From Archegozetes longisetosus (lineage: Eukaryota; Arthropoda; Arachnida; Sarcoptiformes; Trhypochthoniidae), in contig JAEMBT020000003.1 in NCBI GenBank assembly GCA_018873245.2, positions 3,181,843 to 3,245,842 of the forward strand: DNA of 64,000 nt. Reading direction: 5' to 3'. The notes under the pieces are model-generated. The model searched no databases, was not told the DNA's origin, and saw only the letters and a list, made by a program, of their open reading frames with translations. The translations under genes were made by a program, and so were the position numbers. Of the stretch, positions 14,501-26,295 are shown piece after piece. How positions within the stretch are numbered: the stretch's first letter is position 1; each line of letters opens with the position of its first letter.

Positions 14501-17500
14501 CATGGGATAAACTCCTCGTTAATAAGATTGAATCGAAACTCAAAAGAAAAACAAAGTTAGAAAAGATGCTTATCTTTTGAAGAGCTTGATAAAATTGATT
14601 GAAAATCATAGTTGGAAGGTTTGATTAATAGTTTGCATTTGAACTTACATTGAATTGCAGTCTCTATTGACAAGTCGAAAACCTTTAGCCTTAGTCGAAC
14701 AAGAATACCGACATTTACTTATTGGAAACCAATTGCCCCACCCTTGATCTTGAGGAGTTTCAAAGAGCAAATCTATATATAAAATATTGACATCATATAT
14801 AAGAACAGAGGTGCAAAGCTTAAACCAAAAAGCTGACTAACTTGAACTGGCAGTGCATTGTTCTGTGCTTTCATAATTTTTGCTAAAACCATTACAATCA
14901 AAGAAGCGGCACTCGCCGTCAACACAATAGCGATTAAGCGAACGACTATTTTCTTTGCCACAAGGAGTTCCGTCAGGCATTTTCCATCCTTGAGTCATAT
15001 AACCTCCACCTCTTTTGTGACACCAAACAAAACAAGAATGTGATGCTTGGTAACAAATCGATAGAATAATTAGTGGTTATTGAATTGGTCAAGTTATACT
15101 TGTTTTAAAACTATTGGTTTGCTTACAATCGTAGCTGGGATATTGAGTTCCTCTTTGTTCCAAATTGCTATTTCTTTGTGCGGCTGCCCTACAAGTGTCA
15201 CTTATGTATTCTTCAACAGATATAGATCGATAAGAATACGAACTACATATCTGTAACAAAAACGTGTGGTTAGAATAAATAGATTTTAATACATATGTTG
15301 GTAATAACTTTTAAAAGGAAAATGAGATGCACTCTTATTATTAAAAAACCTTTACAAGATAAATGTAGTGCACTTTTAAATTTATAATGACTTTCCTGAA
15401 TGATAAAAATTTAAGCTAATGGACAAAATTCAATTGGCTTTTATTGTTGCAATTTGGAGCGCATAGCATGTGAGCTATGAGACAGTAACTTAAAACTACA
15501 ATCGAGTGAAAATTAATCGCATCCAGTCAAATAATAATTTTATATCATTAATGGAGAAAATTCATTATTCATTACTTCAGTAAGCTGAACTCATAAAGAC
15601 CCTAATGACTTCAGACACTATTATTTAAGACCTACAATCATGCAAAATCTGGTTTAAAATCCTGCTAATTAAGTGAACGCAGCGTATGACAAAAATTAAG
15701 ACAAGGTCTAACTTTCTCTCTAACAGATATTGATTATTATTTATTAGGCAACATTAATAAGGTTTCGTTTTAATCTGATTTATTGCGAATTAAACCGAAT
15801 AAAAACCACAAGCGTTAAGTGTGGTCTAATATGTTATGCCTAAGGAAATACCTGACTAGCATCGCATAGTTTGACTCTCTTATCACTTCCATCGCACTCT
15901 TTGCCCCCATTATACGGCATCGGATTTTCACATTTTCTCTTAGAAATCATAACTCCCATTGGATTCTGGTTCGTACGAGTTACACATTCAGAAACGCAGG
16001 GACTGTATGGCGACCAATCAGTCCAACCACCGTCAATTCGCTTACTCGACGATTCACTCGATGAAACAACAGGATGATAAGCTGATGGTTGAGTCGGGAC
16101 GTCTTGTGAGACACAACGACCCTCACGACACCACTAAACGGTTATAACAATTGAATAAAGTTTGGGAAAGCCCAGCGCTTAATGTATGATTAATATACCC
16201 GTCTATGACCACAATTGGTTCCTTCCAAAGCTGGGTGAGCGTGATATGCAATCGCATTACGGCCTGAACCGATTTCACAACGCACTAAACGGCATATATC
16301 TTCTAACGATTGCAATGACGAATGTTTTGCATCAGATCCAAATCGAAGAGCACACTGTTGGTCAGCATTGAATCTCTGGCCAGGAAGTTTGTCGTGCGAT
16401 ATGAACTGATTGATTATGTTTATGTGCGAACTTGGACTTAGTATGCAATTAGCCTGACTTGTTCTTATAAACTTATCTAAGTAATCGCGACTACACGAAG
16501 ACCAGGTAGTCTTTCCAGCACCTAACGTGGGAGACATAACAAAGTTGTCGTGATCGCATGTGTTGCCGTCCTGAGAACCGTCATGCTCCATTCCTAGGCT
16601 ATTAAGATTTATTTCATACTTATTGATGATTTATTGCATATGTCATGTAAACTTTGCTAAATTTTAAGTGTTTACCTGTGACCTAAATAAGTGAATAATA
16701 AAAGGTATTAGTTTTGTGAATCTATATTAGTCTTAAAGTTTTGATTATTTACCCATTTCATGACCGGCCACTAGGACTGTCTGAAAATTGAGGAAAGCAA
16801 ATAATTTATTTAACTTTCAAAGTTCAATAGTAGAACATATATAAATGAGAGCATATTTCAATCCTTAGGTTCCTTTTAATTATAAACTACAGACCGAGCT
16901 GTTACTTAAATACAATACAAAATTCAATCGAATTCGTGATAATCGATTGATGCATTCAAACTATAACCGAAACCAATTACCTGAAAACTAGTTCCTTCAG
17001 ATATGGTGCAACTATTGAGAGAATTGCACATTCCGCTGACAGGAGCCAAGCCCACAACGTGTCTCTTTTTGCGTCCAAGTCCATCAACGACATACATATT
17101 GATACTAATGTGAAATATATTGGTCTTAGAAGTGACTGATTATTAGAGAACTAACATGATTTTAAATAATTAAATGGCATAATAACCCTGATAAGAGAAG
17201 TGCGTGATCCCAACGGGGGGTTAGACCGCGACTATGCAGGCGTTTTTTATGCTGCCAAACGCAAAAGTTTGTCAAATATGTGTCAATGTTATCAGATGAT
17301 GCCAAATCCTAAGATCATTGACGAAGTTCAACAATTAAATCATGTTAACCATATATTTCTTCAAACTTTCAATTCATACTCTTTTATGTCTAATTTGTTT
17401 GATGACAAGCAAACAGACTTGACTTACATTCGAATGAAACAATGGAAGAATTGTGTTCTTATTTTGCTCAATATTTCAAACATAATAAGTTTGTTTTAGA

Positions 17501-20500
17501 TAGAATTGAGAATTGTCAGATTTGAATGAGTGATATTTTGTTAAAGTTAGGAATGATAAAATTGTAGCACTTTGATTATATATATTAGAAAAGTATAATT
17601 AACTTAAACCTAAATTCTTAAGGTATTATTTAAAAATCACTTTACCATCTCGTTCTAACTGATCTCAATTTTTCAGTTAATAGGAATAATCAGAATCTAG
17701 GATATGATTTTGGTCAATATTGAACTAATGCAAACTTACTCTGGGTTGCTGTTTAAGTATATCCATGAGAACTACGGAAATGTCAACAGTTCTTCCTAAT
17801 GACGGTTGTTTGAATAACAGTTGGACCGCATTCATAATAGTTAACACATAGGTCACTATTTGTTGTTCAGTATCCGCCGGGAAAGTTCGTCGCATTAGGC
17901 TGTATAGGGTTTCGTCAATGAAAACAGCAGTTTCTACGGTTAGGTTTATATCTTTTTCTATTTGGTTCTCAGTTGAACGACGATAACGATTAAACGTGTT
18001 GTTTGGTTCGTTTGGGCTATAATTATCTGATGATTCATTTTTAAGCGAGATGTGCCTTTCTGATAGATTAAACCAAACAATTAAATTAGATATTTTCAAT
18101 TTGGTTCACATTTTCTCACAATCACGAAAATGCGAGGCGATGCTTATCGTTCTAAATAATACTTTGATTAACTGATAGTTTTTAGGATCAATACTTACTT
18201 TGATGAGGACAATGATATTCATCAAGACTTTCTTTCTTAAGAATGATATGAGGATGCGAGTGACTTGTGTTGCTTATTATGTTTGAATGGCTAATAACTC
18301 TTTGAGGTAAAGGATTGATGACATAAACTGCTGATGCGGTCTCAATTACACCTCTCTGTGAAAGGAAAAGACCAACGACCTTATGATTAACAATTTAACT
18401 AGACTTGAACACTTCAATTAATTGTTATTTAATCTGTTTAATAGCTCTAATAACACTTATTATTCTATTGTGAACAACAATGTAGCACATAGTAAGCTGT
18501 AAACTTATATTTTCTATTTAAGTAAATTTGATGAACATTTTATTAGAAGATAAAAGTTAATTTGGATAAATTTGATTTAGAAAATTGACAGCCCTTATTA
18601 TCTCACCATTCCGTCACACATGGAAATAGCAGCTGAACTATTAGGATGTGTACTGGAATATCCATGATAGTAACAATTAGATCCAACTTCAACTTCATTA
18701 TCAGTCAAGTCTTTATCCATTACTTCTTCTCTGATAGTAAATATCGGGGATAAAAGTCGATAATTTCTCCTTAGTCTAAGTTTAAAATGCTCTCCAAAAG
18801 CTCTAAAATTGACATTTATTTTATGCGGTAGTGATTTACTAGACTTAGTAGTTGTATTTGTTGAGCGAACTTTTCTTGACTTGCCAGTAGGAACGCTATT
18901 AGGCTCTACCACTTCATATTTGGGAACTTTAATTGTAAGAAAATACATCTATCACATTTTCTCTAATTTTCATCTATAATTTAGGTAATGTTTTAAAGAT
19001 GATATTTTCACCTTTACTTTCGTGACCAAATAGTAGTAGTCTTTCTGAGTTTGATAAGTAATGATGGAGGGATGGCAGTGATAAATCTTTATCATAATCT
19101 TCATTCATCTATTAATAAAAAAGTTGATTTTCTTACAAAAGTTCACAAAAGAATAAGAAACCTTATCGTTTATTGATATATAATAAAATCTGCATTACGT
19201 TCTCATAAATTATATTTTTTCTAAAATTAACTCTAAATTATCCTATTTTTCATACAAATGAAAACTCTAAATGAAAGAAAACCAATCCTTGTTACGCCAC
19301 ATATAATATAGTAAATTGTTGTTTAGTTATTTTTGAAAATTCAATCAAAAGTTGTTTTCCTTACTGGCTAGATATGAATCTAAAAGATGGCTATTATCTA
19401 AAGTATTTATTTAATGCAAATAAATTTTTATTTTTGAAACGAATGTATTTATTATTAACGGAATTAAAAAGTTATGCTCTCAATAAATCACTTCACCCAA
19501 TATGATAATTAAATCTGTAAAATGATAAGCTTATAACTTTCTTCTACTAATTGCTTGTTAAACATAAGGAACTTGAATGCACTTAACACAATTTTGTTGT
19601 ACTTATTTTTAACATGTCAAAATTTATCCAAATATGATGAATCACTTGGAGAGAGCACTAATTCATAACTTTCTGTGTCTGATTTGACTGCAACTATTCA
19701 ATTATAGCCTCGAATTCTCTTCCTTTAAACTTATTGTAATGAATGTATTAATAAAGAGATCAAATTTCTCCTCCAGTTATAATTTCAATGAAAATGATTC
19801 GTGACTAAAATTTCAATACACAATAAATTGGATTATAAAAAATCTATTTCAAAAGATAATCTAATTTTAAATTAATAAATATTCAAATATATTAAACATG
19901 TAAAATTTGCTCACTTTCGCCCTTTTCGGTTAGAAACCTAATAGTCATTTTGTGACCCGAATACATATTTAAATTGGTAGAAAAAATTATATATTTTCAA
20001 ACTATGCATCAGTTGATCTCTTTGAGCTCTCTCAACTCATTTAATGGTTTGATTGAGGTGTGAAAACATTAGTTTCGGTAATTAAGAAAGTGTTCAGATG
20101 GTGAATGTGGATTTACTAATTATCTAATTTCGCAAAGGAGTCATTCAATGCAGACTTGTCTGTGTAGTCGCTATGACTTTCAAAGTCAAGGATCTCTTGA
20201 AGGATCTTTTCGACAATCCCTCAACAAAGTCACCGATAAACGACATCTGTTTCAGACTTTATTTAAACATATCTTTATCAAAACAAATCATTTTGTTGGC
20301 ACAAATGCAGATATTCTGAGATAAACCAATAAACCCTAAGTTAAGGTTACAGTACTTATGCTTAGTTTAAAGTCGATGACTCTCACCGACAAATTTAATT
20401 ATTTTTAGCGAAGGTTAACGTAAACTACAGTTTTAGTTAAAACAATACAATTAAATTAAATTTGAACTTTTATTTCATAAATTAGTTTAAGTGGTCTCGC

Positions 20501-22081
20501 ATTGAAATAATAGAGCGATAATGATAATGACCAAATGACATGTTGCTCTTTTTAATTATGCTAATAGAAAGCATTAACGCTTAGACGCATTGACCCGAAA
20601 ATTGTCACTCAAACGAAAGAGGGATCAGGTCTTCCAGTTACGGATGAAGCTATGATAAAGGAAAAGTGTGCTTTAGGGTGAGATCACTTTTTCAATGCTG
20701 TACAATTGATGTAAATGTTGCTTCAATTTAGTTGATTTATTGGCCAAACGCGGAAAACATAACATGGTCAATTAATACAAAGAGACTTTTATTATACAAT
20801 GGGTATTTTATTGCATTTCAATCACCAAAACATATCAGACAATTCATCAATATAATGGATTATATTAAGCTTTTTCATTTGATCACTCAGGGAGACAATA
20901 ATTAGAGATAAATCGTTTTGTAACATAATTCAATTTATCCATAGCTATCACTAATCAAATTTAAATATCAATTTTAGTCAAATGTTCGGTGATATTCGGA
21001 GTAGATAAGAAAAGAATGAAAGAAGATTTTTTCAATAGCTTCAATCATGACTGACTGGACAATGCATTGAATAGGCTTACTTTCAATGAATCAAAGCAAT
21101 CATCTACTAATTACAGTCGATTGAATAAATCGAAAAACACCTAAAATAACTTTCTTTTAAGCCAAAACACAACTGTTTAAATGAAGAAGTGTTAGTGAAC
21201 TTTCAAAGCTATAGTTTTAAGGTTAATGGACATTAACAAAAGCAATAAAAAACTTGGGTTTAACTTAGGAATAATAGCTACTTAAGCAACTCAATATTAA
21301 AATTGAACAGTAAATCGAAATTATGAATTAATTGTCATAGATATTCGTTAAAACTAATTGCGTAAAAGCTCTTAACTGACTTTTTAACTGATTTCAAACA
21401 CCCTTTAATTAATAATAGCCTTTTGACACTTTAGTTCAGTTTTAAAAATCAGTGCTTTGGGTTAACATAAATTCGGTTTAAGACTTTGTTAACTTTATTT
21501 TGAATCAAGCAAAAGAGCAAAATCGTTACATGACTGGGATGTAATCAAGTTTAAAATAGAGTTAAATAAATATTTTCAAGTTATGGATGGTTAAAATAAA
21601 TTATTTTTTAATTTTTAAGAAGAGGGAGAAATAAGAAATTGAATCGGAAATCTCATACGATTTGAGAGCGAAGTGTTATTCAATAATACTGTTATTATAA
21701 TAAACATGAGAAAACTAGTTATTGTTTTGGCCTCAATTCTCTAATTACCGCTAAATAACGGGTCAACTCATGCTTTCTCTTTCTTTTTTCTACAACAATT
21801 TAAATTAAGTTTTAAAATGTAAATTTAGTATAACTAAGAAGCCAAACAATGCAAATATAAGAACAAAATTATAAATAGATCCACGACTGCAAAATCTTAG
21901 CTAAGATAGAGTTTTTGGTATTCTATAAAAAAATTAAACCATAAAAATTGCTTATCACAACTTTTACGCTTCTTTTCAGATGAAAAAGATTTTATCTTAC
22001 CTGAACAAACTGCAATTCACTCTTCTTTTGATAGCAGTGAAACATATGAGAAAAGCTTATCATAAATAATATTATCAACAT
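11526..22081 (-). CDS. Secreted ADAMTS metalloprotease with duplicated TSP1/cysteine-rich modules
   Basis: Eighteen coding exons in transcript order: 22081-22001, 19108-19012, 18926-18607, 18355-18199, 18059-17740, 17308-17187, 17104-16981, 16780-16753, 16682-16676, 16598-16199, 16133-15852, 15250-15127, 15045-14842, 14772-14649, 13128-12953, 12886-12695, 12657-12198, 11706-11526. All keep phase (1132 residues). Order: signal peptide 1-16; prodomain ending in a furin-like RYRR (243-246); reprolysin catalytic domain with HEMGHSLGMEHD at 414-425 and Met-turn M440; disintegrin-like region about 490-560; TSP1 about 588-642; cysteine-rich domain 647-755; degenerate TSP1 about 766-815; second cysteine-rich domain about 816-912; two more TSP1 repeats about 1013-1070 and 1074-1132. 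ADAMTS enzymes cleave extracellular matrix proteins. The catalytic residues are intact, so I expect an active enzyme. A second basic site (RHRR, 951-954) lies in a low-complexity linker. I cannot assign a subfamily. Least certain are exon 1, 2.9 kb from exon 2, and the 7-base exon. Confidence 0.92.
13330..14027 (+). pseudogene. Decayed C2H2 zinc-finger gene inside an ADAMTS intron
   Basis: Plus-strand relic inside the 1.5 kb ADAMTS intron 13129-14648, on the opposite strand to the host gene. An ATG at 13330 opens a frame with a C2H2 finger (YNCNQCG ... VHIVYHS), then CAELDCG followed by a stop at 13498, another finger-like block (FKLKATL stop RHVGSLH), FSCDTFGQTF ... LKNHFYSH, CKLNGCQKHLKLQK, and after a frame change HCEGCSERFSDLLF ... 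HLKRHKTH. An acidic tail in yet another frame ends at TAA 14025-14027. At least three stops and two frame shifts separate the blocks. The finger spacing and four-residue C-x4-C gaps recall TFIIIA-like fingers. No introns are apparent, so it may be a retrocopy, though I saw no poly(A) tract. Clearly non-coding now. Confidence 0.75.
19109..22000 (-). other. ADAMTS intron 1 (2.9 kb)
   Basis: This long first intron separates the signal-peptide exon from the prodomain. It is AT-rich, holds no conserved host coding sequence that I recognise, and contains a short transposase-like scrap at 20589-20681. Such length leaves open that the true first exon is elsewhere, although the exon at 22081-22001 has an ATG, a good signal peptide, a consensus donor and the right phase. 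Confidence 0.5.
20589..20681 (+). mobile_element. Possible relic of a pogo/Tigger-type transposase
   Basis: A plus-strand stretch reads PKIVTQTKEGSGLPVTDEAM followed by IKEKCALG and a stop. The pattern of a small basic run, then G-x-PVTDE and KEK, resembles the CENPB-type helix-turn-helix of pogo-like transposases (typically G-x-PVT-x-E-x-I-x-x-KA). It is followed by two further stops. The match is short and from memory, so confidence is low; it may be another decayed gene. Confidence 0.25.
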
Positions 22082-23005
22082 TTTCAAAGTGACATAAATT
22101 GCAAATAAAAATTCTTCAAATTATTACACTAAATAATGCACTTATTTTCGATTGAGCCACAAAACTTTTAGTTAAACACAAAGAACAGCAAAAATAAATT
22201 AATCGAAGCTTTGAAACAAACTTTTCATAAATTTTGATTGCATGAGAGCCATCGTCAACTTTCAAAGTTAGATATCATTGAAAACAAGGAAAGTTTTGAA
22301 TAGAGTGATCAGAAGCGCATTATTGTTTAAACTGGTAGATGAATGAGTCTAAACGCATAGGATGCAAATAAAAGTCAGAACACGATGTGTAGAACCACAA
22401 AACTTTCGGGTTGGTTACCCGCCGCTGAACAGCTGTGTAAAATAGAGACCCGTTTTTAGTGGGCGGCTTAAAAACTATAAAAACATCAGTCAGATTAGCA
22501 TATCATACACTTGTGCGCTAATACTTTGCACAGAATATTATATTATAGAAGTTTAAAAAAAAGTTGGAGCTCTCTATTTTTCTTTTGCTACTTTTCCTGA
22601 GGTCAATGCCTACGCCCCGTTCTGCCCAAAACGGGTAACACAATTGTTACTCTCGGCTTATGGTAATAATACATATTATGTGCCTCATAAAAAATAAGCT
22701 TAACTTATTGCTATATTATGCATAAAATGTATTTAATGGTATCTGAGCTTTTGCATTAAATGCTTTATCTCTACAATAATGAAATATATGCTATACAACA
22801 GAGCGTTGCCATCGGTTATCTATGGTTCAGACAATCATTTTTATATCGAAAACTCCTTCCGTCAATACAGATGAATGATAGTCTGAACTTTATTATAATT
22901 ATTGTTCAATCACTACACTCGATGTATTTTGGGTGTTTCAAAAGGTTTGAGGTAATGACAAATTTCCTAATTTATCTAAAAATCACTTCAATTATGTAAG
23001 AAAGA

Positions 23006-23972
23006 GTTACGTCTCAAAGAAGGACATTAAGAGGCCAACAATCTCTTGAGTTAATTGTGCTGATCACCGTTAACGTTAGGGCGATTTGCCAAAGTGAAGG
23101 AAGAAGTGGAATGATCAATAAACATAGCGACTTAATGGACAAACGAAAGTTTAGTGAATGGGCTCGAGAATAAAGCTGACAACAGAGTTTCAAACAGATT
23201 AGAAAAGATTCTAAAGCAAACATTTTGATCTAATAAATCACAAAAACAATTATTATTATTATTATTATTATTAATATAATACTATCGATTGCTTAAGTGG
23301 ACGCTAAGCGATAAGAAGGATTGACAATACAAGTTAAATCAATTAATGCCTTATTCTAGTTGTATCGATTGTTTTTGCCTTCATAACTAAAGAACCAGAT
23401 CTAATGATGTTTTGCTTGAATGCAACTCATGGTCTCCCCAATAGTTGAGTGAAAAAACTAATAGGAAAAACTAAGCTAATATTTAGCCATTGTATTACGA
23501 ATACTATTGTATTAGTTGCTAATTTCTTGTATTTTACTCTTACTTATCTATTGAACCAGTTTTTAGGCTTAGTTCAGGTGAAATCAGTCTTTACTGGAAT
23601 TATTTGGCAAATTGTTTTATTAGAATTATCTGCTAGTCGAGGAAAAATCACTCTTAAATCACATTTTTTTCAATTGTTCGCTAACTTCACAAATAATAAG
23701 ATGAATCATAATTATTAGTTACATGCTTTATTGGTAGTTAGCGATAATTAACATTTTGCTAATCACTTCCTTGATCTTACTTTCGACACTATTGCAGTAG
23801 TATTACAATATAGTAAATCGATAGGACAGACAATTCGTATTCGCTATAATGAGGTTTCACTGTAAATAGCTAATTATTTAGTTCAATAATATGTGTTGGG
23901 ACCAGATAAGTGCGTTCACTATATCGAGAGCTCAACCTTAATAAGGTTTGCTATATCGAGGTATTACTGTAC
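23006..23972 (+). mobile_element. Decayed pogo-like (Tc1/mariner superfamily) DNA transposon
   Basis: At 23006-23173 the plus strand encodes TLRGQQSLELIVLITVNVRA followed by ICQSEG, which resembles the N-terminal psq/pogo helix-turn-helix (LELIKLI ... RAICK ... S ... I). The frame ends in a stop soon after. Downstream, GCTATAATGAGGTTTCACTG (about 23841-23860) and GCTATATCGAGGTATTACTG (about 23951-23970) are two same-direction copies of a terminal-repeat-like motif. In my recollection, inverted it (CAGTGAAACCTC..TATA) is typical of pogo-like ends. The DDE catalytic part is not recognisable between them and no matching left end was found, so this is a truncated, inactive copy. The doubled right end suggests nested or tandem insertion. 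Confidence 0.45.
23249..23272. repeat. (ATT)n microsatellite
   Basis: Eight uninterrupted ATT units inside the transposon relic. Confidence 0.9.
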
Positions 23973-25764
23973 TCAATTTGCTTTCGAAACTTATTGATTT
24001 GAGAAATATTCGAGTTGTTAGATGAATGTCGTTATTAGACGATTATATTTTCAGATAAGAACGTAATTGTGGGAATTTTCAAGAAATAATTGTTTAAATA
24101 AACAAAATTTTAAATAGATTTAAATAAATTAAAATAAGTTTATGGCTATTATCTAATATGTGCCCTAATTTATTAGCTCAAAGAGCATGAACTTCAGATT
24201 ATTATATCGTTTTACTTTTAATTAGTTGGAGTTTTACAAAAATTGATTATTTAATAATAAAATGTTTTTATGCCATTAACTTAGTTTCCAAACAAAACCT
24301 ATTATCGCAAAACATACAGTCAAAGTATTGCTATTCGAAACCTATTATTTGGAAAAGAGTTTTTTAAAGATATTATTTTGCCCTTATATTTACCATGACT
24401 CGAGGTAATGTCAATTTTCAGATTCAATTTCACATAGTTATATAGTTATAGAGTCATGCAGTTATATAGTTATACATTTGTTTATTCAATATAATTGAAA
24501 CTGTTGTATATATAGCCAAAAGTCATGAGTTGGGTCACTTTTTCTTCAATCTAGAGTTTAATCTTATATTTATTGGTCATTTATCGAGTCGAAAATTACA
24601 AGTTGAATGGTAGTAACACAAATATTATTGTGTATATGGAAGTCAGAACTGATTTGCACTATAATTATTTATCAAACTATTGAATAACTTATGGTAAATA
24701 CGAACTTAGTGTGAAGTAATGTGAAACTTATGTATCGGAAGGCAATAATCCATAGTTAATTTGATGCTAAAACTCTTAAAATTGACTGAAAAAATAACTT
24801 TAAACCAGTTGATTATAACAATTATTATTAATAATTATTTCTCTATTTATAAATGAAATCAAATGACATGTTGAATAACTTGTGTCGATTAAAAATGCAT
24901 TTACAATAAATGATTAAAACACTCTTAATGTTATGTTTTAGATCAAAACTTTTCTCAACATTGAAATCGATATAAAAAATGAGAAAAAATACTTCAATTA
25001 ATATAAATTTTTAAGAATTAGAAGTTAATTAAATGTTACTCAAATTGAATTACTAGTTCATCACAAACAGAGGAAATTAATTGGCAGTGCTTTCACTTAA
25101 TTTAGATTAAAACATAATTTGTTTGACTAAAAACACAATTATTTTTCAAGACAACATTGGTTCATCAGTTTGTTTATGTACACTCTCAAACTTAATAACC
25201 TTCGATAGCAACCATAAGTGATGCGCTGTGATGGCATGCTTTCCATAAGATGGTAAGAAAGAGAATATAAAAAGAAGTTATAGAATGTTGAAAATAGCAA
25301 TGAAAGCAAATTAAAAATGGAATCTTCAGAGAAATGGATACGCATGACAGAGAGGCTGACAGCAACGTCCTTTTGATAGTTGCTATCGGGGATTAACAAG
25401 TTAGAAAGTGGTCGAAGCGAAACAAAGTATATTTGAATCGATATCTCTTATCAAATGATTACAGTATCACTTCTAAGTATTAATAACCTTTGTTTCAGTA
25501 TAAATAAGTTTAATTAATTGTTTAATTACATTTAAGGACATTATCAATCGACGATTTATTGTGTTAGCCCTAAAACGATCGAGAGATACAACAATTTTTC
25601 AATTAATATACTTTTAAATAATAAGCGCATCTTTAATATCATTCATTAGTTTCGCTAAAATGATTGTTAACTAACTTTCTCGACACAGGATTTTCACCAT
25701 AAATTGATATGATTAGTTACTAAAATCAAAAATAAATTAAGTAATTGTGCAGTAATTCTTTTTC

Positions 25765-25797
<33 letters not shown>
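25765..25797. repeat. (AAT)n microsatellite
   Basis: Eleven uninterrupted AAT units in intergenic DNA upstream of ADAMTS and downstream of Syd1. Confidence 0.92.
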
Positions 25798-26295
25798 CGT
25801 TAACATTATTAAATTACAACAAATTCAGTCTGTGTTAGTTATGTGTGTGATAGGAGAAAAAAACGTTTAAGACAATTGTTGAACTATTGCTTTTGAACAT
25901 TTTATGGATAGCATTAAACGACAAATTTGCCGTGCAATCATATAATGAGGCATTCATTTTATTATATATTTATGTTATGCAATTTGTTATACCTTTAAAA
26001 CAAAATCAGTATAATTTATACTTTAAATAAGAAACAAAAATCTGGTCAAAACCCCACATAATCAAGTAAACGACTGACTTTCTCAGTTTCTACTCTCGAC
26101 TCATTCCTAATGAGATCTGTGTTCAAACTTTGTTTCATTGATTAATTTGAATAGTGTTTTATTGAATTATTGTGTCAAAGTAGAAACAAATCATAGTAAA
26201 AGTTCTAAACAGTTGAAGTTGTTTTACGTGTATATCACAAATGAAAACATTACACAGTTTTGATGAACCATCAACAAGAAAGAACAACAAGAATG

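Larger units (their letters stand above)
22082..26295. other. Intergenic between ADAMTS and Syd1, with a DNA-transposon relic and simple repeats
   Basis: About 4.2 kb. It starts with the ADAMTS upstream region, where the words GTTACCCG (22414-22421) and CGGGTAAC (22632-22639) face each other, and ACCCGTTTT (22448) faces AAAACGGGT (22628), possibly the ends of a small inverted-repeat element. A decayed pogo-like transposon occupies about 23006-23972, and a fragment resembling the foldback element of 49670-50350 lies at 24131-24180. Trinucleotide repeats sit at 23249-23272 and 25765-25797. The remainder, including the Syd1 3' flank, shows nothing recognisable. Confidence 0.5.

Noticed and set aside
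14202-14609. A 135-codon minus-strand frame inside an ADAMTS intron
   Set aside because: Leu/Ser/Lys/Ile-rich, low-complexity sequence without any motif; long frames like this arise by chance in AT-rich DNA, and it does not join in phase to ADAMTS exons.
17200-17499. A 99-codon plus-strand frame
   Set aside because: It overlaps ADAMTS exon 6 (17308-17187) in antisense; the minus strand carries the conserved NFCVWQ and WDHALLLSG blocks.
25139-25399. An 86-codon minus-strand frame in the ADAMTS-Syd1 interval
   Set aside because: No motif, no splice context and a composition expected from chance.
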